Part shown: positions 54,392 through 63,780 of the stretch, in pieces
How positions within the stretch are numbered: the first letter of the stretch is position 1
How the letters are laid out: every line of letters starts with the position of its first letter
NCBI GenBank assembly: GCA_964530005.1
Contig: CAZGZD010000002.1
Coordinates: forward strand, 5,282-69,281
Reading direction: 5' to 3'
Length of the DNA stretch: 64,000 nt
Source: CAZGZD01 sp964530005
GTDB taxonomy: Bacteria > Patescibacteriota > Microgenomatia > UBA1406 > GWC2-37-13
Translations under genes and position numbers: made by a program
The notes under the pieces: model-generated
Told to the model about the DNA's origin: nothing
Databases searched by the model: none
What the model saw: the letters and a program-made list of their open reading frames with translations, nothing else

Positions 54392-56497
54392 ATGCTTAAT
54401 ATAACCGACACTCTAAAATTACGCATCGCTATAGCAGTCGGAGCCTTCCTACTTCTTATTCTCATCATACTGTCTGTCGTCTTTACACTGGGTAAAAAGT
54501 CATCAAATAAAACGCTGCCACAACCCAATCAAACTGAGCAAACAGAAGACAATGCATCAGTAGATGAAGCCGAATCAACGCCTACTAAACCAATTGCCCT
54601 GTATCCTGAAGTGTCTGTGGACACCTGGTCGACGCCAGCTTCGCTCACCAAGCAAACATCAAGTCGCATCTTCCGATACCCCCTGCAACAGAATTATGAC
54701 AAGGCGCATTTCGTACAACTTGCAAATAGGATAGGTGGAATGCACAAGATTGTCGAAAAAGGCGATACATTTTTAGCGCAAGCCACGATTGCAGGAAAAG
54801 TACAATCCTCACTTCTTATTAATAAAAAAAACGGCTCATTTATGTATTACTCAGAAAAAGGAATAGCTCTTCCAAAAGCGCAAAGTACAAGTATTTTGCC
54901 CACAATTGAGCAAGTGGGTGCGCTGCTAACTCGGATTACCAATGACCCAACACTTTCCGTCACAGCAAAATATAAGAATAAGAAGACAGCTGGAATTACT
55001 TACTTTGAGGCACATCGTGATTGGGAAGAAGTAGGTGCTCCAATATTTAATATTCTTGGACTTCTGAATATCCCACAATCAGTCGCGCTTAATAACCTAT
55101 CCTTCTCCTATGTGAATTCGACGTTTAATAAAAACCCCGACATCATAAATACCTCAGACAAGACTGACGGATATATCAGGCGCTCAGACTTTAATACGAT
55201 GACACTGGGAGTTGACGACAAGACAGGCCAAGTCACGTCTATTGACTCCAATATCAGGCTCCTCAAAAACACCAACCCCAAAGCAGTAAAGCCAATATCC
55301 TATGCAGCAGCCGTAAAGCTTTTACGCGAGAATAAATATAAAGATCTCTATACGCTCCCGATTGGAGAAGGAGACATAAGTTTTGATAAAGTCTATCCAG
55401 ACAATGCGGGTCATATCAAAAACGTCACAATCACCGAATCGACAATAGTCTATTTAGAAGAGCTTCCTGTTGCTGCTCAAGAAGAACTTGCCCCTTATTA
55501 TTTATTCCGTGGCACTGGCCAGCTTGACTCAGGATATAAAGCTGCGATAGTGGCATCTGTGCCAGCATCATCTGACAGCCCACCACCCCATGCAAAGCGA
55601 CAAGCAATTACCAATGTCTTAGGCGCAAAAGCATATCTCACACAGCAAACAGCAGATAGCGACAGCGATGAAACGTCTGGAGATGATTCTCAGCAAATTG
55701 GAAAAATAGGAATTGAACCACTCCCGACAGTTCCGCCTACTCCAGCTCCAAGCTCACCAATATATACACCACCATGTAGAGATGACACAGTGAATAATCA
55801 AAGGACTGTAAATGGTGCGATTGTGGGGACTTCGTCAAGTAATAAAATAGTGTTTCCGCCAGGACTTACTCAATTCGAACAAAATGTTCTGATTGAAATA
55901 CAGAGGAGGAAAGATAATCCAGGGACTTGTCCACGTGATGTCAGTGGAATTTCACCAACACTTTTCCTCTACAATAAGAGTGCCATTTCGGCAACTGTAT
56001 CACAAGGCAGGCAATTGACATATGCTGAACCCACGACTCAAAGTGTTGGTAGTTGGAATATCCTCGTCGATAAAAACAAACTCATTGTAGACGGCTCAAA
56101 TTATCCATATCTTTATTACGAATATTTACCCAATACATATACAAAGCAGAAAGAGGGATGGATAGTCGATAAGTCAAATCTGGCTGCGTTTGTAGATTCC
56201 ATCATAAGGCCACAGCTCAGACTGACACCTTTAGAGACAGATAGAGCGGTATTTGAGCTGAATCATGCAGCGCAATCCGTAAAGGGAAACACACTCTATA
56301 TAGGCCTCATTCCACATCAGGAATTAAAAGATAAGTTGCCACTTATAATCACACCACGTCCTACCAATATATATCGCTACCACTTCCGTCTATCGACTCC
56401 AACTACCACTGATTATAGGGCTAAGCCACCACGTCTTACGCCCATTCAAAGAGACGGATTTACTGCTCTTGAAATTGGTGCGGCTCCTTCTAATTAA
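54392..56497 (+). CDS. Single-helix membrane-anchored protein, function unknown
   Basis: About 701 residues from ATG 54392 (the frame opens at TTG 54374). One N-terminal helix (IAIAVGAFLLLILIILSVVFTLG) then a Gln/Thr/Glu-rich linker and a large extracytoplasmic part of short strand-rich segments; a Ser/Pro/Thr-rich stretch near 450-475 (LPTVPPTPAPSSPIYTPP) divides it. I recognise no family. It sits 48 bp after the VirB6-like gene and 49 bp before the ClpC-type gene on the same strand, so it is probably an envelope component of the same system. Confidence 0.5.
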   Translation: MLNITDTLKLRIAIAVGAFLLLILIILSVVFTLGKKSSNKTLPQPNQTEQTEDNASVDEAESTPTKPIALYPEVSVDTWSTPASLTKQTSSRIFRYPLQQNYDKAHFVQLANRIGGMHKIVEKGDTFLAQATIAGKVQSSLLINKKNGSFMYYSEKGIALPKAQSTSILPTIEQVGALLTRITNDPTLSVTAKYKNKKTAGITYFEAHRDWEEVGAPIFNILGLLNIPQSVALNNLSFSYVNSTFNKNPDIINTSDKTDGYIRRSDFNTMTLGVDDKTGQVTSIDSNIRLLKNTNPKAVKPISYAAAVKLLRENKYKDLYTLPIGEGDISFDKVYPDNAGHIKNVTITESTIVYLEELPVAAQEELAPYYLFRGTGQLDSGYKAAIVASVPASSDSPPPHAKRQAITNVLGAKAYLTQQTADSDSDETSGDDSQQIGKIGIEPLPTVPPTPAPSSPIYTPPCRDDTVNNQRTVNGAIVGTSSSNKIVFPPGLTQFEQNVLIEIQRRKDNPGTCPRDVSGISPTLFLYNKSAISATVSQGRQLTYAEPTTQSVGSWNILVDKNKLIVDGSNYPYLYYEYLPNTYTKQKEGWIVDKSNLAAFVDSIIRPQLRLTPLETDRAVFELNHAAQSVKGNTLYIGLIPHQELKDKLPLIITPRPTNIYRYHFRLSTPTTTDYRAKPPRLTPIQRDGFTALEIGAAPSN

Positions 56498-56546
56498 GTC
56501 GCGAGATTGAGTTGACTTCTGAGTCAAATAAACTAATAATGAGAGT

Positions 56547-59417
56547 ATGGCCCTATTTGATTTTATAAAAAAAAGTAAGAGTAATGGAACGCAACCTGTA
56601 CAGCAGATGAACGGCGTAATGCAATCAGCTATGCCCAATGGCACAAACGGGACAAATGGCACAGCAGTACCCATGCCGACCAATGGCTCAGTTCCACCAA
56701 CCTCGCTCAATGGTACAAATGGGTCAAATGGAGCAGTAAATGTTCAGAATCCTATTCAAATTCAGCAAAATCCAAATCAACCAACACAATCTCAACAGCA
56801 AGGCATGTCTCAAACGGCTCAGCCACAGACTCCGACCAATTCAAATCAACCTCAAGTCGCAAGTATTAATAAAGCAGCTGAGCTTGACTTACTTACGCAT
56901 TTTACCGAACGCTCAAACAGTGTATTTAAAGCAGCTCAACAAAAAGCTATTGAGTTGAAAAGCGATTTCATAGACAGTGAGCACTTATTGCATGGCCTTA
57001 TTGCCGATAAGCAAATCTACCAGCTCTTTGTATCAGTCAACATTCAACCGCAAGCCATCGAAGATGAGCTTACAAAAATTTACAAAAAAGGCACCGGAGT
57101 CAATACTCCTTCAGCCACCCCTCGCATCAAGAGCATTCTTGATCATTCTCTTGTTGTGGCGCGCAAATTGGGATACGAATTTATCTCGCCGGAGCATATT
57201 CTGCTTTCCGCTTATAATGAAAAAGAGGGAGCCGCCGCCCAGATTCTCACTCGACTTGGACTTAAAGAAGCAGATCTGAATCAACAGATCACAGGCAAAA
57301 AGAAGGGAATTGATGAAGACGCGGAAGAGGCTCAAAACATACTTGAAAAATACACAATTGACCTGACTCAAAAGGCAAGAGAAGGCAAGCTCGATCCAGT
57401 TGTCGAGAGATCTGACGTCATTGAACGTACAATACATATCTTATCGCGCCGAACCAAGAATAATCCAGCCCTCATTGGAGAAGCTGGAGTCGGCAAGACT
57501 GCAATTGTCGAGGGCCTTGCACAAAAGATTGTTGCCAAACAAGTGCCCGAGACTTTCCTCAACAAAAGACTTCTTCAACTCGACCTTATGAGCCTCATAG
57601 CTGGAGCCTCGCACCGAGGCGATTTTGAAAATCGAATTAAGGGACTTATTGAGGAAATACAGAAGCAAGAAGGCAGTATTATTCTTTTTATTGATGAGCT
57701 ACATAATATTGTCGGTGCTGGATCGTCCGGCGAAGGATCACTTGACGCCTCCAACTTTTTCAAGCCGGCACTTTCCCGAGGTCATTTGCAGATGATTGGC
57801 GCGACCACCCTCACCGAATATAGAAAATATATTGAAAAAGACCCTGCCCTTGAGAGGCGATTTCAACCGATTGTAGTACCTGAGCCAACTGAGGAACAAA
57901 CAGTCAAGATGCTTATGGCAATAAAGGACAAATACGAAGCGTATCACAAGGTGAGTATTCCACAAAGTGCGATCGAGGCGGCTGTATCATTGTCCAAAAG
58001 ATATGTGGGGGATAGATTCTTGCCAGACAAGGCTGTCGATCTACTGGACGAAGCAGCAGCGGCCGTACGACTGCCACTCATATCTTTGCCTGAGGTACTA
58101 AACTCCCTTGGAACACGACTTAGTCAGCTCAAACAAGAGCTGGATGAAGCCAAAAAACAAAAAGATGATGTAAAAGTCGAGATTTTACAACCAAAAATAG
58201 ACGAGATACAAAAGCAGCTCGATGAAAAACAAAAAGAATACGAGATGAAAAAAGCTCAGACGACAGATGCCATAACCAGCGACATAATTCGCTCAGTTGT
58301 TGCCCGCTGGACAGGGATTCCAGTCGACAAGATCTCAGAGTCAGAGACTCACACGTTGTCCAATCTTGAGGACCTTATCCACGAGCGACTTATCAATCAG
58401 GAAGAAGCAGTGTCAGCAGTCGCGGCAGCTGTGCGCCGAAGTCGAGCTGGACTTAAGTCCAAAGGCAGGCCTATTGGTAGCTTTGTATTTCTTGGCCCCA
58501 CAGGTGTCGGTAAGACCGAGCTTGCCAAAAGCTTAGCTGAGATACTGTTTGGACACGAAGACGCGATGATAAGACTCGATATGACAGAGTTTATGCAAAA
58601 GCACGAGGTAGCAAAGCTGCTTGGTGCACCACCTGGATACGTGGGATACGAAGAGGGAGGCAAGCTGACCGAAGCCGTACGACGCAAGCCATACAGCGTC
58701 GTCCTTTTTGATGAGATAGAAAAAGCGCACAAGGATATTTTTAATATACTACTTCAGGTCCTTGATGACGGCCGTCTGACTGACAATAAAGGCCATACCA
58801 TATCTTTCAAAAACACAGTCATCATCTGCACATCAAATATTGCCACCGAGATAATTCAGAAAGAGCTTCTTCAAAAAAGCAAAGCTCCTAAAAAATCCAA
58901 AGAAGAAACAGAGCCAGAAAAAGAAGTAGACAAAAGTAAAATGCATGATGTGGTAATGAATGAGCTGAACAACTTTTTCAGGCCAGAGCTTGTCAATCGA
59001 TTCGATGAAGTCATCATCTTTGAGCCACTTAAGCTCAAGCATATGACAAGTATAGTCCAGCTTCAACTTTTGGGGGTCAAGAAGCTACTTGAAGATCAAC
59101 AACTTGGATTTTCTTGCAATACTGATGTCGTTGATGAGATTGTCCGCGCTGGATTTGACCCAGTGTTCGGAGCACGGCCTCTAAGGCGCACTATACAAAA
59201 GCTCATCGAAAATCCATTGTCACAACTTATCATCGATGGAGAAGCCAATGAGGGAGACCGCGTAGATATTGGATTTGTCGATAAAAAGTTCACATTTAAA
59301 GTCGTAAAATTCACACCACAGCCAAATAATTCAAATGTGCAAAATTTCACTCCACTCCCAGCATATCTATTGAATAAAGTAGAGTCTAAGGATCAAAAAA
59401 ATAACAGGCCTATATAG
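56547..59417 (+). CDS. ClpC-type AAA+ ATPase with an Asn-Gly-Thr-rich N-terminal extension
   Basis: A 956-residue unfoldase. Residues 1-108 are unlike any Clp N-terminus: a run with NGTNGTNGT (31-39) and LNGTNGSNG (54-62), then a Gln/Pro/Asn/Ser-rich part. From about 109 the normal Clp_N repeats begin, the first Walker A is GEAGVGKT (311-318), a short coiled-coil middle domain ([20 protein letters not shown]) follows, and the second Walker A is GPTGVGKT (about 649-656), with [13 protein letters not shown] and [14 protein letters not shown]. The short middle domain points to ClpC rather than ClpB. No ClpP-binding loop was identified with confidence. It is the last gene of the forward set, ending in a convergent region. 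Confidence 0.85.
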   Translation: MALFDFIKKSKSNGTQPVQQMNGVMQSAMPNGTNGTNGTAVPMPTNGSVPPTSLNGTNGSNGAVNVQNPIQIQQNPNQPTQSQQQGMSQTAQPQTPTNSNQPQVASINKAAELDLLTHFTERSNSVFKAAQQKAIELKSDFIDSEHLLHGLIADKQIYQLFVSVNIQPQAIEDELTKIYKKGTGVNTPSATPRIKSILDHSLVVARKLGYEFISPEHILLSAYNEKEGAAAQILTRLGLKEADLNQQITGKKKGIDEDAEEAQNILEKYTIDLTQKAREGKLDPVVERSDVIERTIHILSRRTKNNPALIGEAGVGKTAIVEGLAQKIVAKQVPETFLNKRLLQLDLMSLIAGASHRGDFENRIKGLIEEIQKQEGSIILFIDELHNIVGAGSSGEGSLDASNFFKPALSRGHLQMIGATTLTEYRKYIEKDPALERRFQPIVVPEPTEEQTVKMLMAIKDKYEAYHKVSIPQSAIEAAVSLSKRYVGDRFLPDKAVDLLDEAAAAVRLPLISLPEVLNSLGTRLSQLKQELDEAKKQKDDVKVEILQPKIDEIQKQLDEKQKEYEMKKAQTTDAITSDIIRSVVARWTGIPVDKISESETHTLSNLEDLIHERLINQEEAVSAVAAAVRRSRAGLKSKGRPIGSFVFLGPTGVGKTELAKSLAEILFGHEDAMIRLDMTEFMQKHEVAKLLGAPPGYVGYEEGGKLTEAVRRKPYSVVLFDEIEKAHKDIFNILLQVLDDGRLTDNKGHTISFKNTVIICTSNIATEIIQKELLQKSKAPKKSKEETEPEKEVDKSKMHDVVMNELNNFFRPELVNRFDEVIIFEPLKLKHMTSIVQLQLLGVKKLLEDQQLGFSCNTDVVDEIVRAGFDPVFGARPLRRTIQKLIENPLSQLIIDGEANEGDRVDIGFVDKKFTFKVVKFTPQPNNSNVQNFTPLPAYLLNKVESKDQKNNRPI

Positions 59418-59506
59418 TCCCGCTCTTACTGATAGCTTCTTTTTATTACTTACACCTTGTTCTCAATTTCAGACGAGATAAGCATTACCTCAACACATTC
59501 GTATTC

Positions 59507-59534
59507 AAGTAGTTCGTCTGCAGTCTGACTACTT
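59507..59534. promoter_or_regulatory. Inverted repeat between convergent genes, possible transcript end
   Basis: AAGTAGT (59507-59513) and ACTACTT (59528-59534) are exact reverse complements separated by 14 bases that include the palindrome CTGCAG. It lies between the ClpC-type stop (59417) and the convergent cysteine-rich gene stop (59538). No T-run follows on either strand, so a classic intrinsic terminator is not shown. Confidence 0.3.
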
Positions 59535-59537
59535 ACT

Positions 59538-60635
59538 TTATATGAAAAGCATCAGGCCTATTAGAAGTAATCCAGATATGCCCACAAACCATGCAGCAGC
59601 AGATGATCCAGCAGCCGGCACGGTTGGTGCGGCTGTTGTGGTCTGATTTGATGATGCTGACTGCTCTGCACTTGTTGCTCCATTTTCAGCCAATATGATC
59701 TCAGTTGGACTTGCACTAGGGACATCAGTGGGAGTATTTGTCGGTGTATTAGTTGCTGTTGGATCAACTGCTGGAGGAGTTCCTGTCGGAGTCGTGGTCG
59801 GTGTGCCTGTTGGTGTAGATGTAGGTGTAGACGTGGGGGTTGATGTAGGCGTAGAAGTCGGCGTACTCGTCGCTTGAGGAGGTATCGGTGTATTTGTTGC
59901 AATTATTACTGGAACAGTTGGACAAGGGGCAAACTCACAAGATGGGGGAACGCGGACAACTGTGCCACCACCTGGGCATACCTTTGCGTCTTCCTGACAT
60001 CGGGTTACTGCTGGTCCACAGCGACCGTCGCTATTACACGATCCAGAACAACAGCCACCACCATTACCATTACATGCAGTCCCATTTGTCTTGCAGCAAA
60101 TTCCATTGGTTCCACTACATGCGCCTGATGCACAACATACACCACTCGCATTGCCACCATTTCTACCACACGGTTCACCAATCGCTTTGAGTCCATTCGG
60201 GCAAGCATTCGGCGATGGAGATACAGATCCAGGACAGGCGGCAAACTCACAAGATGGGGGAACGCGGACAACTGTACCACCACCTGGGCAGATTTTGGCG
60301 TCTTCCTGACAACCCACGACCGGCGCACATACCGTTCCATTACAATACCCTGACGCACAACAGTGTCCATCACCACTGCAAGATTGACCGTTTGGTTTAT
60401 TGCTCCCGCCTGTACAAGATGGAGCAGTTGCTCTTGGATTAAAAATTTGGGTAAATTGAGTGAGATACACCCCAATTATTGTGCCTAAGAGGATAATAAT
60501 CAGAGACACCGTAATTAAGATTTTTTTCTTATCCTTATTTCCCTTTTTTGAACTACTGGTATTATCTGAGGCTTGAATATTACTCTGAAGTGAGGATGAA
60601 TGCGTTGATGGAGTTTCACCAGATAAGGTACTCAT
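59538..60635 (-). CDS. Cysteine-rich surface protein with Thr/Pro repeats and two membrane anchors
   Basis: A 365-residue protein. An N-terminal helix (KILITVSLIIILLGTIIGVYL) follows about 35 cytoplasmic residues. The ectodomain has three cysteine modules of the same kind as in the VirB6-like protein (for example CSGDGHCCASGYC and CNGNGGGCCSGSCNSDGRC), alternating with two near-identical CQEDAKxCPGGGTVVRVPPS segments. A repeat region of about ten 4-residue units (TPTS, TPTG, TPTT) and a Ser/Thr-rich part lead to a C-terminal helix (AAWFVGISGLLLIGLMLFI). The layout suggests a stalk that carries disulfide-bonded knots away from the membrane. Convergent with the ClpC-type gene. Confidence 0.7.
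   Translation of the reverse strand: MSTLSGETPSTHSSSLQSNIQASDNTSSSKKGNKDKKKILITVSLIIILLGTIIGVYLTQFTQIFNPRATAPSCTGGSNKPNGQSCSGDGHCCASGYCNGTVCAPVVGCQEDAKICPGGGTVVRVPPSCEFAACPGSVSPSPNACPNGLKAIGEPCGRNGGNASGVCCASGACSGTNGICCKTNGTACNGNGGGCCSGSCNSDGRCGPAVTRCQEDAKVCPGGGTVVRVPPSCEFAPCPTVPVIIATNTPIPPQATSTPTSTPTSTPTSTPTSTPTGTPTTTPTGTPPAVDPTATNTPTNTPTDVPSASPTEIILAENGATSAEQSASSNQTTTAAPTVPAAGSSAAAWFVGISGLLLIGLMLFI
59779..59875 (-). repeat. Tandem 12-base repeats coding for a Thr-Pro-rich stalk
   Basis: On the minus strand roughly eight 12-base units code for repeated S/G-T-P-T residues (TSTPTSTPTSTP followed by TGTPTTTPTGTP). The units differ at wobble positions, for example in the plus-strand words GTAGGTGTAGAC and GTGGGGGTTGAT. 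Part of the cysteine-rich protein; such repeats can change in number by slippage. Confidence 0.7.
59929..59978 (-). repeat. 50-bp direct repeat, copy A (copy B at 60241-60290)
   Basis: The 50 bases here match 60241-60290 with one difference (G in copy A, A in copy B). Both copies encode the CPGGGTVVRVPPSCEFA segment of the cysteine-rich protein. The near-identity at DNA level, including wobble positions, points to a recent internal duplication or gene conversion. Confidence 0.85.
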
Positions 60636-60727
60636 ACTTTAATGTCCATTTTAAAGGAATATTGAAGCGGATGTCAACTTAAAACGTGCTGATACTTAAT
60701 AAGGAGAGGGTGTCTTCAGGTTTTTTT

Positions 60728-61159
60728 CTATTTCTTTTCTGTAGCGCTTACAAGTCCAGGCGATTTTTCAGCAAGTTTGATAACTTTTGCCAGCGCGTCG
60801 AAATTGAGGTCATCTATTGACTTGAAGCGAATACAGCTTTTACCCACGCTTACTTTTCCTAGTTTACTCTTATATTTCTCAGCAATATATTCACCGTTCT
60901 CAAGTGCACACACATACAGACTTATGTAATTTTTCTGGCTGGCAAGACCTACTGTGTGCCAGTCAAGCACTTCTTTCTTGTTATTTTTATACTTAAATGT
61001 CCCGTAGCCGAGCATGTTGTAGGAAAAGTGCGGCTTCAGACTTGGGGCGGTCTCTTGAATAAACACGTGTAGGCGCTTGATTATGACTTGTCTATCCGGC
61101 TCAAGCATATTGATATATTCTTCAACTGATTTGGCCGCGACTGGCTTAAACATGTTCAT
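60728..61159 (-). CDS. DUF1801 family protein
   Basis: A 143-residue protein. VEEYINMLEPDRQVIIKRLHVFI, then HFSYNMLGYGTFKYK and SLYVCALENGEYI, follows the DUF1801 (YdhG/YdeI-like) pattern; the late GVSVGKSCIRFKSI segment contains the conserved Gly-Lys-x-x-Ile/Cys. Members bind or sense an unknown ligand; no enzyme activity is known. A paralogue lies 18 bp upstream at 61178. They are probably co-transcribed from the minus strand. Confidence 0.85.
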   Translation of the reverse strand: MNMFKPVAAKSVEEYINMLEPDRQVIIKRLHVFIQETAPSLKPHFSYNMLGYGTFKYKNNKKEVLDWHTVGLASQKNYISLYVCALENGEYIAEKYKSKLGKVSVGKSCIRFKSIDDLNFDALAKVIKLAEKSPGLVSATEKK

Positions 61160-61177
61160 ACTTTTGTCGATATACTT

Positions 61178-61525
61178 TTATTTCTTCGTCTTTTGCATAC
61201 TCTCCTTCACTCGGAATAACACAATTTTTTCAATCAAATCATATGGAATCGGCTTATCGAGTGGGAACTTGAGATTGCCTTTCGGACCTTCATATTGAGA
61301 CACTTCTTTTTTAAATACATGTGGTACAGGTGGATAAAGACCAATATGATTTTTGAATGCTGCAAAGTAGATAAGATACTTACCACCCAACTTATAGGCA
61401 GGTATCCGGTAGCTTATCATCTCCTGCACATCTGGCGCTACTTTTTGTATGGTCTGTCTTATCTTTTGAAGAATATCTTGAACATTATCTGGGAAGGTAC
61501 TGATATATTCATCTATAGTTTTCAT
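61178..61525 (-). CDS. DUF1801 family protein (second copy)
   Basis: A 115-residue relative of the gene just downstream. MKTIDEYISTFPDNVQDILQKI, PDVQEMISYRIPAYKLGG and IYFAAFKNHIGLYPPVP are the standard DUF1801 motifs, closer to the YdhG form than the other copy. PKGNLKFPLDKPIP is the C-terminal motif. The two copies share layout but little direct identity, so the pair is not a recent duplication. It follows the VF530-like gene by 21 bp on the same strand. Confidence 0.88.
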   Translation of the reverse strand: MKTIDEYISTFPDNVQDILQKIRQTIQKVAPDVQEMISYRIPAYKLGGKYLIYFAAFKNHIGLYPPVPHVFKKEVSQYEGPKGNLKFPLDKPIPYDLIEKIVLFRVKESMQKTKK

Positions 61526-61546
61526 AGTTTATCTGACAAAAAACAA

Positions 61547-61774
61547 CTAATCTACCAACCCCTCGATCGTGCCAATATACAATCCTTCTACCTTATCTCG
61601 TGCCCAAGAGGTCTTCCGGAGAAATGCAAGACTTGATCCGATGCTCGGATCTTTCAGGAAGCAATTGATCTTTATGCGCCGACCAAGCTCGGCCCAGCCG
61701 TAGTGGTCGACCAGATATTCCACTATCACCTTCAGAGTCTTGCCGTGCAACGGGTCCCGCGGGTTACTATCCAT
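61547..61774 (-). CDS. VF530-family small DNA-binding protein (DUF2132)
   Basis: A 75-residue protein. [22 protein letters not shown], followed by [20 protein letters not shown] and [18 protein letters not shown], is a full-length match to the VF530 family, whose members form a small helical domain reported to bind DNA. It ends right after the usual Leu-Tyr-Ile segment. It opens the three-gene minus-strand set with the two DUF1801 genes. Confidence 0.9.
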   Translation of the reverse strand: MDSNPRDPLHGKTLKVIVEYLVDHYGWAELGRRIKINCFLKDPSIGSSLAFLRKTSWARDKVEGLYIGTIEGLVD

Positions 61775-61932
61775 TGAGTTTATTTTATCACCTCAACCAA
61801 CATTGAGTTCTCAGACAAATTTTAAAAATTAGCAAATAGCAGTATAATCCAAAGTCCGAGAAGCTCGCGATGCTCGACAAGTAAATATTTTCGGCACAAA
61901 TTTTTGGATGTATATCCCATACACGCATAAGA

Positions 61933-62700
61933 TTATTTCTTTGGAAGCATTGGAATAAAAATACTCACTCTACGCTTATACTCGGAAAATTCCTGGTTCT
62001 CGGCCATTTTCTTTTCCAACATCGGGATGCCGGAAACTTTCAAGATTAAAAAGGTAATGGTGATCGGTCCGACAATACCAAGCCAACCATTCGGGACAGA
62101 GAGGGCAATGAGCCACAAACCCCACCACTGGGTTACCTCGCCAAAATAATTTGGGTGGCGAGTGTATGACCAAAGTCCGCTTTGCATCAATTTTCCTTTG
62201 TTTGCCGAATTTGCAATAAACCGCGCAAGCTGCGCGTCACCCACGACTTCGAAATAAAATCCAAGAAGCCATACTGCTACGCCAAGAAAATCAAGCAGAC
62301 TAAGTGATGTCCCTGAGCTCTTGTTGATAAGTAACACTGGTAGGGCTATGATGAACAATAGCATACCCTGCAAAAGATACACCTGCACATAGGAACGCGG
62401 GAAAAACCACTTACCCCACGCTTTACGCCACGCTAAGTATCGATAATCCTCCGCCTTACCCCTGTTACGGGTATAAATATGCCAAGCTAGGCGAAAACCC
62501 CAAATGGTCACTAAGAGGCCGACAAGCAATCCTCTAACACCAGAATCGCCCGAAAGGAAATACGATGACCATGTCATGAGCACAAACCCCAGCCCCCACG
62601 CCACATCAGCCACATCATTTCTCTTTTTAATCAAAGAAACCACGAACCATATGCTCATGTATACATACAATATAAGAGCGAGGGCGAGGTAATAATTCAT
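61933..62700 (-). CDS. DUF1295 membrane protein (steroid 5-alpha-reductase-like)
   Basis: A 255-residue polytopic protein with about seven helices. DVAWGLGFVLMTWSSYFLSG, FRLAWHIYTRNRGKAEDYRY and the C-terminal SGLWSYTRHPNYFGEVTQWWGLW are diagnostic of DUF1295. The last motif (RHPNYFGE) is shared with isoprenylcysteine methyltransferases and sterol reductases and likely binds NADPH or SAM. In other bacteria members are linked to lipid modification. It overlaps the DUF2177 gene by 4 bp and is the last gene of the TspO operon. Confidence 0.9.
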   Translation of the reverse strand: MNYYLALALILYVYMSIWFVVSLIKKRNDVADVAWGLGFVLMTWSSYFLSGDSGVRGLLVGLLVTIWGFRLAWHIYTRNRGKAEDYRYLAWRKAWGKWFFPRSYVQVYLLQGMLLFIIALPVLLINKSSGTSLSLLDFLGVAVWLLGFYFEVVGDAQLARFIANSANKGKLMQSGLWSYTRHPNYFGEVTQWWGLWLIALSVPNGWLGIVGPITITFLILKVSGIPMLEKKMAENQEFSEYKRRVSIFIPMLPKK

Positions 62701-63095
62701 AAACCAATTTTACTGGCGATGAAATAGGTGATGATTGATACCGAAGCAGCCAAGAATGCACCCCACGCCAAGTCCACTATAGTTACCAAAAGTGGCCAAT
62801 CTTTAGCAACCGCCAAATTCGTCAGGTCATAAGTAGCGTAGCAAACCAAGCCGAATAAAGCGCCAAAAAGAAGAGCATGCGCCCACGACCTTTTTTCCAT
62901 GGCTGGTGTGATAACAAATGCAATAAGACCTGCAATAAAAATGAGATAGAAGATGATCGCCGCGGTCCAATTTACGTCCGACTTCATAAGCGTACCGATT
63001 TGTGCTCGGTAAAAGTTTTTGGCCACCACACCGAGCCACACCATGTCGATAGTAAAAAAAACAGGGAGTGCGATTGCGTATAGTTTTATAAACAT
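62697..63095 (-). CDS. DUF2177 family membrane protein
   Basis: A 132-residue protein with four helices. The start FIKLYAIALPVFFTIDMVWLGVVAKNFY and the later FGLVCYATYDLTNLAVAKDWP are the DUF2177 signature. Its function is unknown, but the family is often a neighbour of DUF1295 and lipid-modifying genes. It overlaps DUF1295 by 4 bp and lies 1 bp after the TspO gene. Confidence 0.9.
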   Translation of the reverse strand: MFIKLYAIALPVFFTIDMVWLGVVAKNFYRAQIGTLMKSDVNWTAAIIFYLIFIAGLIAFVITPAMEKRSWAHALLFGALFGLVCYATYDLTNLAVAKDWPLLVTIVDLAWGAFLAASVSIITYFIASKIGL

Positions 63096-63096
63096 A

Positions 63097-63501
63097 TTAT
63101 CTATTCAAATAAGTTATGGTTAATTGTACACAAGTTGCAAATGCCCCCCAGAGCAAGTAGGGGATATTAGCGTAGACGACCCAGCGGAACTCGGGCACAT
63201 TGGTCCAAACTGCGTAGAGCGCCCAGATAAGTGTGCCTAGGACTAGCAAGATGTCTATAGATGCGAGATAATTATTTACCAAACCGAATTGTATTGGTGT
63301 GAAAGCGAAGTTGAAAACAAGATTAAGCGCAAAAGGCAGAGCCACCATCCAAGGGATTTGCTTCGTAAAAGCTTTGTAAAACACTGTGCCGAAAGACACG
63401 GCAATAATCGCGTACAGCACTGTCCATACCGGCCCAAAAACCCAACTCGGCGGCGCCCATGAGGGCTTTATAAGTTGTGAGTACCAATTGTATGTGGACA
63501 T
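63097..63501 (-). CDS. tspO: TspO/MBR family tryptophan-rich sensory protein
   Basis: A 134-residue protein with five helices. WYSQLIKPSWAPPSWVFGPVWTVLY is the classic Trp/Pro-rich first half, and the rest has FNFAFTPIQFGLVNNYLAS and FRWVVYANIPYLLWGAFATCVQ with conserved Trp and Asn/Pro positions. TspO binds porphyrins and cholesterol-like ligands and takes part in stress and tetrapyrrole handling. It is the first gene of an operon with DUF2177 and DUF1295 on the minus strand. Confidence 0.9.
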   Translation of the reverse strand: MSTYNWYSQLIKPSWAPPSWVFGPVWTVLYAIIAVSFGTVFYKAFTKQIPWMVALPFALNLVFNFAFTPIQFGLVNNYLASIDILLVLGTLIWALYAVWTNVPEFRWVVYANIPYLLWGAFATCVQLTITYLNR

Positions 63502-63604
63502 GAAGTTATTTTAACATTTATACGATAAGAAATATTCTTAATAAAATCCAAAAATTCAAGCTACTAATGCTTGCGAGGATCCAATCAACTTCAATGAATG
63601 TAAA

Positions 63605-63693
<89 letters not shown>

Positions 63694-63780
63694 TGTGGCT
63701 ATATTATAACATCGGGTTTCTAACATCGGGAGGCCTATAATACCCGAAGGCCTGTGATACACCATACTAGAACTGAACTT

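Noticed and set aside
59779..60290. CRISPR-like or mobile repeat array
   Set aside because: All repeats stay in frame inside one gene and code for Thr/Pro units or cysteine modules; there are no spacers or cas genes.
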